From Curtobacterium sp. MCSS17_015 (lineage in GTDB: Bacteria > Actinomycetota > Actinomycetes > Actinomycetales > Microbacteriaceae), in the NCBI RefSeq assembly GCF_003234265.2, contig NZ_CP126256.1:2356001-2420000 (forward strand): a stretch of 64,000 nucleotides of DNA, written 5' to 3'. The position numbers were made by a program, and so were the translations under genes. Of this stretch, positions 8,594 through 16,138 are shown in pieces. The notes below the pieces were generated by a model, which worked only from the letters and a program-made list of their open reading frames with translations, was not told where the DNA came from and did no database searches. Position 1 is the stretch's first letter. Every line of letters begins with the position of its first letter.

Positions 8594-10153
8594 TCAGGCG
8601 CGACCGGTCGCGGCGCCGTCGTCGACCGTCGGGTCGTCCGCCGAGAGGACGGGCATGCTCGGGAACCGGCGCTCCAACGCCCAGAACACGACGAGCCCGA
8701 GCCCGCATCCGATGAACCAGCTGTAGGTGCTGAGCTCCTGGGCGACGCCGAGGGCCGGCGGCAGGACGGCACTGGCGACGGACACCGCACCGGTCGTGAC
8801 GAGGGTCCAGATCGCGTTGGGGTTGAAGCCCTTCCGGTACCAGTACCGGGCGGCCGGGTCCATCGAGTACATGTCGTCGACCGCGACGCGCTGTTTCCCG
8901 ACGATGTAGTAGCCGGCGATGAGGATCCCGAACAGCGGGCCGATCAGCGCTCCGAGGACACCGAGCGTGTAGAGGATCGCCTGGTCGTTGCCGTACCAGT
9001 TCCACGGGGTGAGGAGCACCGAGCCGACCGCCGCGATCATGCCGCCCGCCCGCCAGCTGATCCGGCGCGGGGCGACGTTCGAGAAGTCGAACGCGGGGCT
9101 GATGAAGTTCGCGACGATGTTGATCCCGACGGTGGCGGTGACGAAGGTCAGGCCGCCGAGCAGGATCGCGAAGGGGGCGTCGATCGCCTGCACGGTCGCG
9201 ATCGGGTCGGTGATGAGTTCCCCGAAGACCGGCACCGTCGCGCTCGCACACAGCACGGTCAGGATCGAGAAGAACAGGAAGTTGACCGGCAACCCGAGCA
9301 GGTTGCCGCGCTTGACCGCGGCGAAGGACCGCCCGTACCGCGAGAAGTCGCCGAAGTTGAGCATCGGGCCGGAGAAGTAGCTGACGACGAGTGCGATCGC
9401 GGACAGCATCACCGGGATGCTCGCGCCGAAGGACATCGGCTCGCCGACCGACAGCGTCAGCGAGATGTTCCCGATGCCGGCCCGCGCGACGAGGTACACG
9501 GCGAGCGCGATCATGACGACGTAGACCGCCGGCCCGGCCCAGTCGATGAACTTCCGGATCGCGTCCATGCCCATCCAGAACAGGGCACCCTGCGCGACCC
9601 AGAGCACGGCGTACGAGATCCAGCCGAGCGCGTCCAACCCGAGGAACGACGGCTCGAGCAGCGCTGCCGAGCCGGGGATGAACTTGAGGAACACGATGTT
9701 GAGCGACTGCGCGGCGAGGAAGGTCTGCACGCCGTACCAGGCCATCGCGATCAGCCCGCGGATGATCGCCGGGACGTTCGCGCCGAGCACGCCGAACACG
9801 GCGCGGTTGATCACCGGGTACGGGACACCGGTGCGCTGCGACGGCTTCGCGACGAGGTTCGCGAACACCTGCACGATGAGGATGCCGACGACCAGGGCGA
9901 CGAGCACCTGCCAGCTCGCGATGCCGAGGGCGAAGAGCGAGCCGGCCGTGACGTAGCCGCCGACCGAGTGCACGTCCGACATCCAGAACGCGAAGACGTT
10001 GTAGCTCGTCCAGGTCTGCTTCCGCAGCGGGGCGAGGTCCTCGTTGGTGAGGGCCGGGTCGTACCCGGGCTTGATCAGGCCGGCGCCCGCGGGGGCGGTC
10101 GACGTGACGGGGGCGTGGGGCGGTGCGACGGGTGCCGCGACTTCGGTTGCCAT
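8594..10153 (-). CDS. NCS1 family nucleobase/allantoin:cation symporter
   Basis: 519 aa polytopic membrane protein of the NCS1 family (about 12 hydrophobic segments) with the family start NEDLAPLRKQTWTSYNVFAFWMSD and a PWNWYG segment late in the protein. NCS1 carriers import allantoin, uracil, hydantoin or cytosine with Na+ or H+. As first gene of the allantoin locus, allantoin or another purine ureide is the likely cargo (PucI-like). GGAGGA is well placed before the ATG. The first 30 residues are Ala/Pro-rich and cytoplasmic. A perfect GGAACG palindrome lies about 120 bp upstream. Confidence 0.88.
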   Translation of the reverse strand: MATEVAAPVAPPHAPVTSTAPAGAGLIKPGYDPALTNEDLAPLRKQTWTSYNVFAFWMSDVHSVGGYVTAGSLFALGIASWQVLVALVVGILIVQVFANLVAKPSQRTGVPYPVINRAVFGVLGANVPAIIRGLIAMAWYGVQTFLAAQSLNIVFLKFIPGSAALLEPSFLGLDALGWISYAVLWVAQGALFWMGMDAIRKFIDWAGPAVYVVMIALAVYLVARAGIGNISLTLSVGEPMSFGASIPVMLSAIALVVSYFSGPMLNFGDFSRYGRSFAAVKRGNLLGLPVNFLFFSILTVLCASATVPVFGELITDPIATVQAIDAPFAILLGGLTFVTATVGINIVANFISPAFDFSNVAPRRISWRAGGMIAAVGSVLLTPWNWYGNDQAILYTLGVLGALIGPLFGILIAGYYIVGKQRVAVDDMYSMDPAARYWYRKGFNPNAIWTLVTTGAVSVASAVLPPALGVAQELSTYSWFIGCGLGLVVFWALERRFPSMPVLSADDPTVDDGAATGRA

Positions 10154-10270
10154 GACGTCCTCCGGAGTGGGAGAGGGTGAGGTCGGCGTCTGCCTGGGAA
10201 GGAAGCTACGGACCCCGGTCGCACCGCCCGTTTCCCCCGTGTGACGACCGTGTGACATGACACCTGCACC

Positions 10271-10284
10271 GGAACGATCGTTCC
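10271..10284. promoter_or_regulatory. Perfect 14-bp palindrome GGAACGATCGTTCC
   Basis: This palindrome lies in the 204-bp divergent gap between the allantoin permease (minus) and the ABC exporter (plus). Its GGAACG half-site also occurs twice upstream of pucG, which makes it a candidate operator for the purine regulator, possibly the RpiR protein encoded at the operon end. Confidence 0.5.
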
Positions 10285-10303
10285 AACAGCGGGAGGCGGG
10301 GAT

Positions 10304-10321
10304 CTCCCCCTCGAGGGGGAG
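10304..10321. promoter_or_regulatory. Perfect 18-bp palindrome centred on CTCGAG
   Basis: CTCCCCCTCGAGGGGGAG lies 22 bases upstream of the putative -10 box of the ABC exporter operon. It overlaps the expected -35 region, so it could be a repressor site for that promoter or part of a DNA hairpin. No match to a named operator is claimed. Confidence 0.4.
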
Positions 10322-10343
10322 GCAGCGACGGGACCCGCTGCCC

Positions 10344-10349
10344 TAGCGT
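10344..10349 (+). promoter_or_regulatory. Putative -10 box TAGCGT of the ABC exporter operon
   Basis: TAGCGT ends 8 bases before the ATG at 10358 and no purine-rich ribosome binding site is present. Transcription would start at or within a couple of bases of the start codon, giving a leaderless mRNA. Confidence 0.5.
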
Positions 10350-10357
10350 GACCAGCG

Positions 10358-11287
10358 ATGATCGAAGTACAGCACCTCTCCAAGCGCTACGGCCCGAAGA
10401 CCGCGGTCGACGACGTCTCGTTCGTCGTGCACCCTGGGATCGTGACCGGCTTCCTCGGTCCGAACGGCGCCGGCAAGTCGACCACCATGCGCATGATCAT
10501 GGGGCTCGACCGTCCGACCTCCGGCAGTGCAACCGTGAACGGCCGGCCGTACCAGAGCTTCCGCGACCCGCTCCGGCAGGTCGGTGCCCTGCTCGAGGCG
10601 AAGGCCGTGCACTCGGGACGCAGCGCGTACAACCACCTGCTCGCCCTCGCTGCGACCCACGGCATCCCGAAGCAGCGGGTGCACGAGGTCATCGAGATGA
10701 CCGGCCTCGAGTCCGTCGCCCGCAAGCGCGTCGGCGGGTTCTCCCTGGGCATGGGGCAGCGCCTCGGCATCGCCGCGGCGCTGCTCGGCGACCCGCGCAC
10801 CCTGATCCTCGACGAGCCGGTGAACGGCCTCGACCCGGACGGGGTGCTCTGGGTCCGGCAGCTCGCCCGCCGTCTGGCAGCGGAGGGGCGCACGGTCTTC
10901 CTCTCCAGCCACCTCATGAGCGAGATGGCGCAGACCGCCGACCGCGTGGTCGTCCTCGGTCGCGGCAAGGTGCTCGCCGACGCCCCGATCGCGGAGTTCG
11001 TCGCCGGCGCCGGCGGTCCCGCCGGCAGCACGGCACTCGCCCGGGTCGTCGTCCGGACCCCGATGCCGGACCAGCTGTTCACAGCGATCGGCCCGGCAGC
11101 CACCGTCACCCAGCGCGAGGACGGGTCGTTCCTCGTGGTCGGTCCGGACGCACCGACGGTGGGTGACATCGCCGCCCGCGCCGGTGTCGTCCTGCACGAA
11201 CTCACCCCGACCGGAGCGAGCCTGGAAGAGGCCTACATGGCCCTCACCCGCGACGACGTCGAGTACCGATCGGAGGGCACGCGATGA
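10358..11287 (+). CDS. ABC transporter ATP-binding protein (DrrA/BcrA-type exporter)
   Basis: 309 aa ATPase of an ABC-2 type exporter. Walker A GPNGAGKST (about residues 34-42), signature FSLGMGQR, Walker B LILDEP followed by VNGLDP, and the switch histidine in SSHLMSEM are all present. A C-terminal extension of about 90 residues is typical of DrrA-like subunits. It overlaps its permease gene by ATGA. No resistance or antibiotic-synthesis gene is adjacent, so the substrate (drug, peptide or lipid) is unknown. The gene is divergent from the allantoin permease and likely leaderless. Confidence 0.9.
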   Translation: MIEVQHLSKRYGPKTAVDDVSFVVHPGIVTGFLGPNGAGKSTTMRMIMGLDRPTSGSATVNGRPYQSFRDPLRQVGALLEAKAVHSGRSAYNHLLALAATHGIPKQRVHEVIEMTGLESVARKRVGGFSLGMGQRLGIAAALLGDPRTLILDEPVNGLDPDGVLWVRQLARRLAAEGRTVFLSSHLMSEMAQTADRVVVLGRGKVLADAPIAEFVAGAGGPAGSTALARVVVRTPMPDQLFTAIGPAATVTQREDGSFLVVGPDAPTVGDIAARAGVVLHELTPTGASLEEAYMALTRDDVEYRSEGTR

Positions 11288-12192
11288 GCGCGGCGCAGCA
11301 GACCGACCACCGTGGGGCCGAGCAGCACCGTCACCGCGGCAAGAGCTCCCTGCAGGGCAAGCACCTCGGCTTCCTCCGGCTCGTCCGTAGCGAGTGGATC
11401 AAGTTCTGGAGCATCCGGTCGACGTTCTGGTGCTTCGCCGTCATCGCCGTGCTGACGATCGGCCTGGCGACCCTCATCGGCGCCCTGGCGGAGGGCGACG
11501 CGCCCACCACCGACGCCGCGAACCAGACCATCGTCGGGATGAACACGATCAGCGTGTACCTGTCCGCGCTCGTCGTCGGGGTGCTCGGTGTCCTCATCAT
11601 CTCGGGCGAGTACGCCACCGGACAGATCCGGTCGACGTTCACCGCGGACCCCGGACGCCTCGGCGCCCTGCTCGCCAAGGCCACCGTGCTCGCCGTCTCG
11701 ACGTTCCTCGTCAGCGTCGTCGCCACCTGGATCGGCGTCGCCGTCTCGACCGCACTGCAGTCGGCGAAGGGGGTCCATCCGGACCTCACCGACCCCGCGG
11801 TCGTCATGCCGCTCCTGGGTGCTTCCGTGTACGTGACGCTCGTGGCGCTGCTCGCGTTCGGCATCGGTCTGCTCGTCCGGTCGAGCGCCGGCGGCATCGC
11901 CATCACGCTCGGCATCCTGCTCGTGCTGCCGATCGTGCTCAGCCTGGTGTCCATGCTCGCCGGCATCGACTGGCTCGGCACGGCCGCTGGCTACCTGCCC
12001 GATGCGGCCGGCGGACAGCTGTACGCCTACGCGTCCGACGCTCCTGCGAGCGGCTCGTCCGGGGCCCCGGCGACGGCGTCGGTGGAGGGCAGTTCCGACC
12101 TGAACGGGTGGAGCGGTGCGGGCGTCCTCCTCGCCGAGGTGGTCGTGGTGGTCGCCCTCGCGATGGTGGTCGCGCGACGCCGCGACGTCTGA
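11284..12192 (+). CDS. ABC-2 type transporter permease
   Basis: 302 aa membrane subunit partnering the ATPase just upstream (4-bp overlap). A hydrophilic N terminus leads into LRLVRSEWIKFWSIRSTFW, the cytoplasmic amphipathic segment common to actinobacterial ABC-2 permeases, then about six membrane spans. A Gly/Ser/Ala-rich external loop lies between the last two spans. The stop codon directly abuts a tandem 8-bp repeat and then a bidirectional hairpin. Confidence 0.88.
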   Translation: MSAAQQTDHRGAEQHRHRGKSSLQGKHLGFLRLVRSEWIKFWSIRSTFWCFAVIAVLTIGLATLIGALAEGDAPTTDAANQTIVGMNTISVYLSALVVGVLGVLIISGEYATGQIRSTFTADPGRLGALLAKATVLAVSTFLVSVVATWIGVAVSTALQSAKGVHPDLTDPAVVMPLLGASVYVTLVALLAFGIGLLVRSSAGGIAITLGILLVLPIVLSLVSMLAGIDWLGTAAGYLPDAAGGQLYAYASDAPASGSSGAPATASVEGSSDLNGWSGAGVLLAEVVVVVALAMVVARRRDV

Positions 12193-12240
12193 GCACACCG
12201 GCACACCGGCACACCGGCACACCGGCACACCGGCACACCG
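12193..12240. repeat. Six perfect tandem copies of GCACACCG
   Basis: Exactly six 8-bp units start on the base after the permease stop codon. Unit length is not a multiple of three, so loss of the stop would shift frame through it. Such simple repeats change copy number by slippage. No spacers are present, so it is not a CRISPR array. Confidence 0.9.
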
Positions 12241-12268
12241 TGCCGACACCGGTGACCGGTCGCCGACC

Positions 12269-12308
12269 GACGGGAGGCCCGTGGCGAGTCCGCCCCGGGC
12301 CTCCCGTC
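12269..12308. terminator. Bidirectional GACGGGAGGC-type hairpin
   Basis: 12-bp perfect stem (12269-12280 with 12297-12308) between the convergent ABC permease and the small membrane protein gene. It carries the GGGAGGC core seen in six other terminators of this window. Confidence 0.8.
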
Positions 12309-12330
12309 CGTCAGCCGACGATCGAAGTGG

Positions 12331-12624
12331 TCATCCGCCGATCCGCCGCTTCGAGCCACCGCGGGCGCGCAGCAGCCTGCCCACGACGAGGGTCACGAGA
12401 CCGCCGACGGCGACCAGCAGGGCGACCAGGGCCGCCACCCCGGCGCCGATGTTCGCCCCCGTGCCCTCGGGCAGCGGGATGCTGTTCCACCACAGCGCGA
12501 GCCGGTGCCCGGCCAGCCCGACGACCGTCAGCACCGCACCGATGACCATCAGGCGATGCGACGACCCCGGGCCCCTCCGCAGTCGGGGCGATCGCTGCGG
12601 GCGCGGCGGCGGCATGTCGGTCAT
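12331..12624 (-). CDS. Small membrane protein, unknown function
   Basis: 97 aa. A basic, Pro/Arg-rich N terminus of about 25 residues precedes two hydrophobic segments (about 26-45 and 60-82), separated by a short loop, and a strongly basic C-terminal tail. Topology would place both ends in the cytoplasm. I do not recognise a family. The start at 12624 was taken as the first ATG before the hydrophobic region; an in-frame ATG three codons later is possible. The gene stands alone between the ABC exporter terminator and the GntR regulator. Confidence 0.6.
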   Translation of the reverse strand: MTDMPPPRPQRSPRLRRGPGSSHRLMVIGAVLTVVGLAGHRLALWWNSIPLPEGTGANIGAGVAALVALLVAVGGLVTLVVGRLLRARGGSKRRIGG

Positions 12625-12670
12625 GTGCTCATCATGCCCGTGCCCGTGCCCGCGGACGCCGTGATCACCG

Positions 12671-13417
12671 TCACGGATGTGCGGGATCCGCCGTCGGCAC
12701 CTGGCCCGCCCGCAGCATCGCCTGTTCGAGCAGCTCCACGTCGATCCCGACGTGCCGACGTGCGACCTGGCCGGCCTCCGACGCCCGGCCCGCGCACACC
12801 GCCTCGACGAGGACCTCGTGGTCCCGGGTGGCACGAGCCTCCATCTCCGCCATGCCCTCCTCGGCCCCCCACAGGTGTGCCGGCGCCGCGATCGAGATCT
12901 GCGCCTCGAGCGTCGCCAGGGTCGAGCGCAGGACGTCGTTGCGTGCGGCGTCGATGATGCTCCGGTGCAGGACGGCGTCCGCCTGCTGCTTCGCCGCGCC
13001 GCTCGAGGCCTGCCGGAAGGCGTCGAGCCGGTCCCGGAGCGCGGCCGCCTCCGCCGGGGTGATCCGCTCGGCTGCGGCGGCGGCCAGTGCCCCGTGCAGC
13101 AGGGCGATCGCGTCGGCGGTGTCCTGGATGCCGGCCCACCGGGCGAGCAGGGTCCGGCCGACCGACTCCGACGAGCTCGCCGGCCACTGTGTCCGGACGA
13201 AGGTGCCACCGCCGCGGCCGCGGCGGGTCTCGAGCACCCCGCGGTCGACCAGGCGGGCGAGGGCGCTCCGGACGGTGACGCGTGCGACGCCGAGCAGCGC
13301 CGCGAGTTCACGTTCCGGAGGGAGTCGGGCTGCGGGCAGGTACTCCCCCACGGCGAGCGCGGTGACGAGACGGTCCTCGACCTCGTCCACCCGAGTCTCC
13401 GTCGCGCGATCCGTCAC
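12671..13417 (-). CDS. GntR family regulator, FadR/FCD subfamily
   Basis: 248 aa. N-terminal winged helix (about 10-78) with the GntR pattern LPPERELAALLGVARVTVRSAL and the wing GRGGGTFV; the C-terminal all-helical FCD domain (about 95-230) has the conserved HRSIIDAARN and RDHEVLVEAV histidine positions that bind a metal and a carboxylate ligand. GTG start preceded by GAGAGGGG. It is divergent from the hydrolase/permease/acetamidase genes and is their likely regulator. The ligand would then be an amino acid or organic acid, by inference. Confidence 0.88.
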   Translation of the reverse strand: MTDRATETRVDEVEDRLVTALAVGEYLPAARLPPERELAALLGVARVTVRSALARLVDRGVLETRRGRGGGTFVRTQWPASSSESVGRTLLARWAGIQDTADAIALLHGALAAAAAERITPAEAAALRDRLDAFRQASSGAAKQQADAVLHRSIIDAARNDVLRSTLATLEAQISIAAPAHLWGAEEGMAEMEARATRDHEVLVEAVCAGRASEAGQVARRHVGIDVELLEQAMLRAGQVPTADPAHP

Positions 13418-13432
13418 GGCACCCCTCTCGAC

Positions 13433-13447
13433 GGTCCACCGTGGACC
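13433..13447. promoter_or_regulatory. Perfect inverted repeat GGTCCAC-C-GTGGACC
   Basis: 15-bp palindrome 16 bases upstream of the GntR gene and 74 bases upstream of the hydrolase gene. It is a candidate autoregulatory operator for the GntR protein. FadR-type sites are usually short palindromes in exactly such divergent gaps. Confidence 0.5.
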
Positions 13448-13478
13448 AGCGCTGTTACAGCCACGTTAAACGAGCAGA

Positions 13479-13500
13479 AAAGGTCTTGCCTGGGACCTTT
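13479..13500. promoter_or_regulatory. Inverted repeat AAAGGTC-N8-GACCTTT
   Basis: 7-bp perfect arms (13479-13485, 13494-13500) sit 20 bases before the hydrolase ATG. The half-site shares GGTC/GACC with the palindrome at 13433-13447, so both may bind the GntR regulator, or this may be a hairpin in the mRNA leader. Confidence 0.4.
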
Positions 13501-13520
13501 CGAGGGGCCATGCTCACCCC

Positions 13521-14435
13521 ATGTCCCGCATCACCGAGAGCACCATGCCGTTCCAGGACGGCGAGACCTGGTACCGGATCACCGAGCCCGACCGCCCCGT
13601 CGCGGGCGCGCTGCCCCTCGTCGTCCTGCACGGCGGCCCCGGCATGGCCCACGACTACCTGCGGAACCTCGAGGCGTTCGCGGACGAGACCGGCCGCACC
13701 GTCGTCCACTCCGACCAGTTCGGCTGTGGTCGGAGCAGCCACCGCCCGGACGCGCCCGCCGACTTCTGGCAACCGCAGTTGTTCGTGGACGAGTACCTGG
13801 CGCTCGTCGCACACCTCGGCCTCGGCGACCACCACGTGCTCGGCCAGTCGTGGGGCGGCATGCTCGGCGCCGAGATCGGTGTCCGGCGTCCGGGTGGCAT
13901 CGCGAGCCTGTCGATCTGCAACTCCCCCGCGTCGATGCGGCTCTGGGTCGACGGCGCCGCCGAGCTCCGCAGCCAGCTGCCCGCCAACGTGCAGGACGCG
14001 CTCACCCGGCACGAGGCCGCCGGTACGACCGACGCCCCGGAGTACCTCGCCGCGACGCAGGTGTTCTACGAGCGCCACGTCTGCCGCGTCGTCCCGATGC
14101 CCGCCGACTTCGTCGCCTCCGAGGAGCAGATGGAGGCCGAGCCGACGGTCTACCACACGATGAACGGGCCGAACGAGTTCCACGTCATCGGCTCGCTGCA
14201 CGACTGGTCCGTCATCGACCGCCTCGACCAGGTCGACGTCCCGACCCTCGTCGTCGCCGGTGAGCACGACGAAGCGACGCCCGCCACCTGGCAGCCCTTC
14301 GTGGAGCACATCCCGGGGGCCCGCCAGCACGTCTTCCCCGGCGCCAGCCACTGCACCCACCTGGAGCAGCCGGAGGAGTTCCGCAGCGTCATCGGCGCAT
14401 TCCTCGCCGAACACGACGCCCAGCCCGCCGACTGA
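13521..14435 (+). CDS. Proline iminopeptidase-family alpha/beta hydrolase
   Basis: 304 aa. Oxyanion-hole HGGPG (37-41), GQSWGG nucleophile elbow with Ser110, a DQFGCGRS segment and a late GEHDEATP aspartate and GASHCTHLEQP histidine complete a classical catalytic triad. This is the S33 proline iminopeptidase pattern, which removes N-terminal proline or hydrolyses amino-acid amides and related substrates in the cytoplasm. Together with the downstream APC permease and acetamidase it suggests uptake and cleavage of a small peptide or amide. L-amino-acid amidase activity is a realistic alternative. Confidence 0.85.
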   Translation: MSRITESTMPFQDGETWYRITEPDRPVAGALPLVVLHGGPGMAHDYLRNLEAFADETGRTVVHSDQFGCGRSSHRPDAPADFWQPQLFVDEYLALVAHLGLGDHHVLGQSWGGMLGAEIGVRRPGGIASLSICNSPASMRLWVDGAAELRSQLPANVQDALTRHEAAGTTDAPEYLAATQVFYERHVCRVVPMPADFVASEEQMEAEPTVYHTMNGPNEFHVIGSLHDWSVIDRLDQVDVPTLVVAGEHDEATPATWQPFVEHIPGARQHVFPGASHCTHLEQPEEFRSVIGAFLAEHDAQPAD

Positions 14436-14445
14436 CCCACCCGCC

Positions 14446-14526
14446 GGCCACCGCGGTCGCAACCGCTGACCACCGCGGCCCACCGCCGGCCACCGCGACC
14501 CACCGCCGGCCACCGCGACCCACCGG
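14446..14526. repeat. Degenerate 20-bp tandem repeat
   Basis: Units beginning CACCGCGACC/CACCGCCGGC occur at 14471-14490, 14491-14510 and partly 14511-14526, with a more degenerate copy before them. They lie between the hydrolase stop codon and a terminator hairpin. No gene is visible in this 233-bp gap. Confidence 0.75.
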
Positions 14527-14580
14527 TCGCTCCCCGCACCCCTCCCCGCACCGTCGGCACCACCCCAGCCGACCCGCACC

Positions 14581-14622
14581 GGACGGGAGGCTCGTCATCC
14601 ACCCGTCACGAGCCTCCCGTCC
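14581..14622 (+). terminator. 15-bp GGACGGGAGGC-type hairpin
   Basis: Perfect stem 14581-14595 with 14608-14622. It lies between the hydrolase and the APC permease on the same strand, so the permease either has its own promoter or receives only read-through transcripts. Confidence 0.8.
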
Positions 14623-14668
14623 GGCGCCCCATCCCTGCACCGTCCCCCTCCGACGAAACGGAATCGAC

Positions 14669-16138
14669 ATGTCGCAGCAGCACCGCGAGCTCTCCGCGCA
14701 GCAGCAGCTCGAGGCCTACGGCTACAAGCAGGAGCTCAAGCGCTCCGTCTCCACCACCGACCTGCTCGTCTACGGGCTCGTCTTCATGGTGCCGATCGCC
14801 CCGTGGGCGATCTTCGGCACCGTCTACAACGCCTCCAGCGGCATGGTGCCGCTGGTCTACCTGGTCGGCCTCGTCGCGATGATCTTCACCGCGTTGGCCT
14901 ACGCGCAGATGGCGAAGTCGATCCCGCTCGCGGGCAGCGTGTTCTCGTACGTCGGCCGTGGCATCCACCCCACCGCTGGGTTCTTCGCCGGCTGGGCGAT
15001 CCTGCTCGACTACCTGCTCGTCCCGACGCTGCTCTACGTCTTCGCGGCGGAGAGCATGGTCGGCATCTTCCCGGGCACCCCGCGCTGGATGTGGGCGCTC
15101 GTGTTCGTCGCGATCAACACGGTCATCAACCTGGCCGGGGTGTCGTCCCTGAAGCTGGCGAACCGCATCTTCCTCCTCATCGAGCTGGTGTTCGTCGTCA
15201 TCTTCGTCGTCATCGCGATCGTCGCCCTGACCGGCGGCACGGTGCCGGGCGCGTCCTTCAGCACCGACCAGGTGTTCGACCCGGCGAAGGTGTCGGCACC
15301 GCTCATCGCCTCGGCGCTCTCGATCGCGGTGCTGAGCTTCCTCGGCTTCGACGGCATCTCGACGCTCTCCGAGGAGTCCACGGGGCGCCGCGGCGGTGCC
15401 GGCCTGGCGATGGTCCTGGCGCTCGTCATCGTCGCGTTCCTGTTCGTCGTGCAGACCTGGCTCGCCAGCGCCCTCGCTGCCGGACGGGACTCGTTCTCGG
15501 ACAGTGAGGCCGGCAACGCGTTCTTCACGATCGTGGAGCAGGCCTCGTCGAGCGGCTGGGCGACGGCGTTCTTCGCCGTCAACGTCCTGGCCGTCGGCAT
15601 CGCGAACGCGATGGCCGCGCAGGCCGCCACCAGCCGCCTGCTCTTCTCGATGAGCCGCGACCGGCAGCTGCCCGCGTTCCTGCACAAGCTCAACGGGCGT
15701 CAGGTGCCGCAGAACGCGATCCTGGTCGTGTCGGTGCTCTCCGCGATCCTCGTGCTGTTCTTCGTCGGGCAGATCGACACGATCTCGTCGCTGGTGAACT
15801 TCGGTGCCCTGTTCGGCTTCATGCTCCTGCACGTGTCGGTGTTCGTGCACCACATCGTGAAGGGGAAGTCCCGCAACTGGCTGCTGCACCTCGTCGTCCC
15901 GCTGATCGGGTTCCTGATCATCGGCTACGTCCTGCTCAACGCCGCGGTCGAGGCGAAGGTCGGCGGCATCATCTGGCTGATCGTCGGCGCGGCCGTGTTC
16001 CTGTACTACCGCTCCACGGGACGTTCCACCGAGGTCGGCTCGGAGGAACCGGGCACGCTGGGTGAGGGTGACCCCACCGGCGCCCGGACCGGCAGCGCGA
16101 CCGCCAGCCCGCTCACGAAGGACGAGGACCACCGATGA
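14669..16138 (+). CDS. APC family amino acid permease
   Basis: 489 aa, about 12 membrane spans. The APC-family consensus is visible in span 1 (YGLVFMVPIAPWAIFG) and span 6-7 region (SFLGFDGISTLSEE), which carries the substrate site in this fold. The N-terminal 35 residues are hydrophilic and Gln-rich. It overlaps the downstream acetamidase gene by ATGA, so uptake and amide hydrolysis are co-expressed. Likely cargo is an amino acid, amine or amino-acid amide, not determined by sequence. Confidence 0.9.
   Translation: MSQQHRELSAQQQLEAYGYKQELKRSVSTTDLLVYGLVFMVPIAPWAIFGTVYNASSGMVPLVYLVGLVAMIFTALAYAQMAKSIPLAGSVFSYVGRGIHPTAGFFAGWAILLDYLLVPTLLYVFAAESMVGIFPGTPRWMWALVFVAINTVINLAGVSSLKLANRIFLLIELVFVVIFVVIAIVALTGGTVPGASFSTDQVFDPAKVSAPLIASALSIAVLSFLGFDGISTLSEESTGRRGGAGLAMVLALVIVAFLFVVQTWLASALAAGRDSFSDSEAGNAFFTIVEQASSSGWATAFFAVNVLAVGIANAMAAQAATSRLLFSMSRDRQLPAFLHKLNGRQVPQNAILVVSVLSAILVLFFVGQIDTISSLVNFGALFGFMLLHVSVFVHHIVKGKSRNWLLHLVVPLIGFLIIGYVLLNAAVEAKVGGIIWLIVGAAVFLYYRSTGRSTEVGSEEPGTLGEGDPTGARTGSATASPLTKDEDHR

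Noticed and set aside
12193..12240. Possible CRISPR array
   Set aside because: The 8-bp units are contiguous with no spacers and no cas genes are near.
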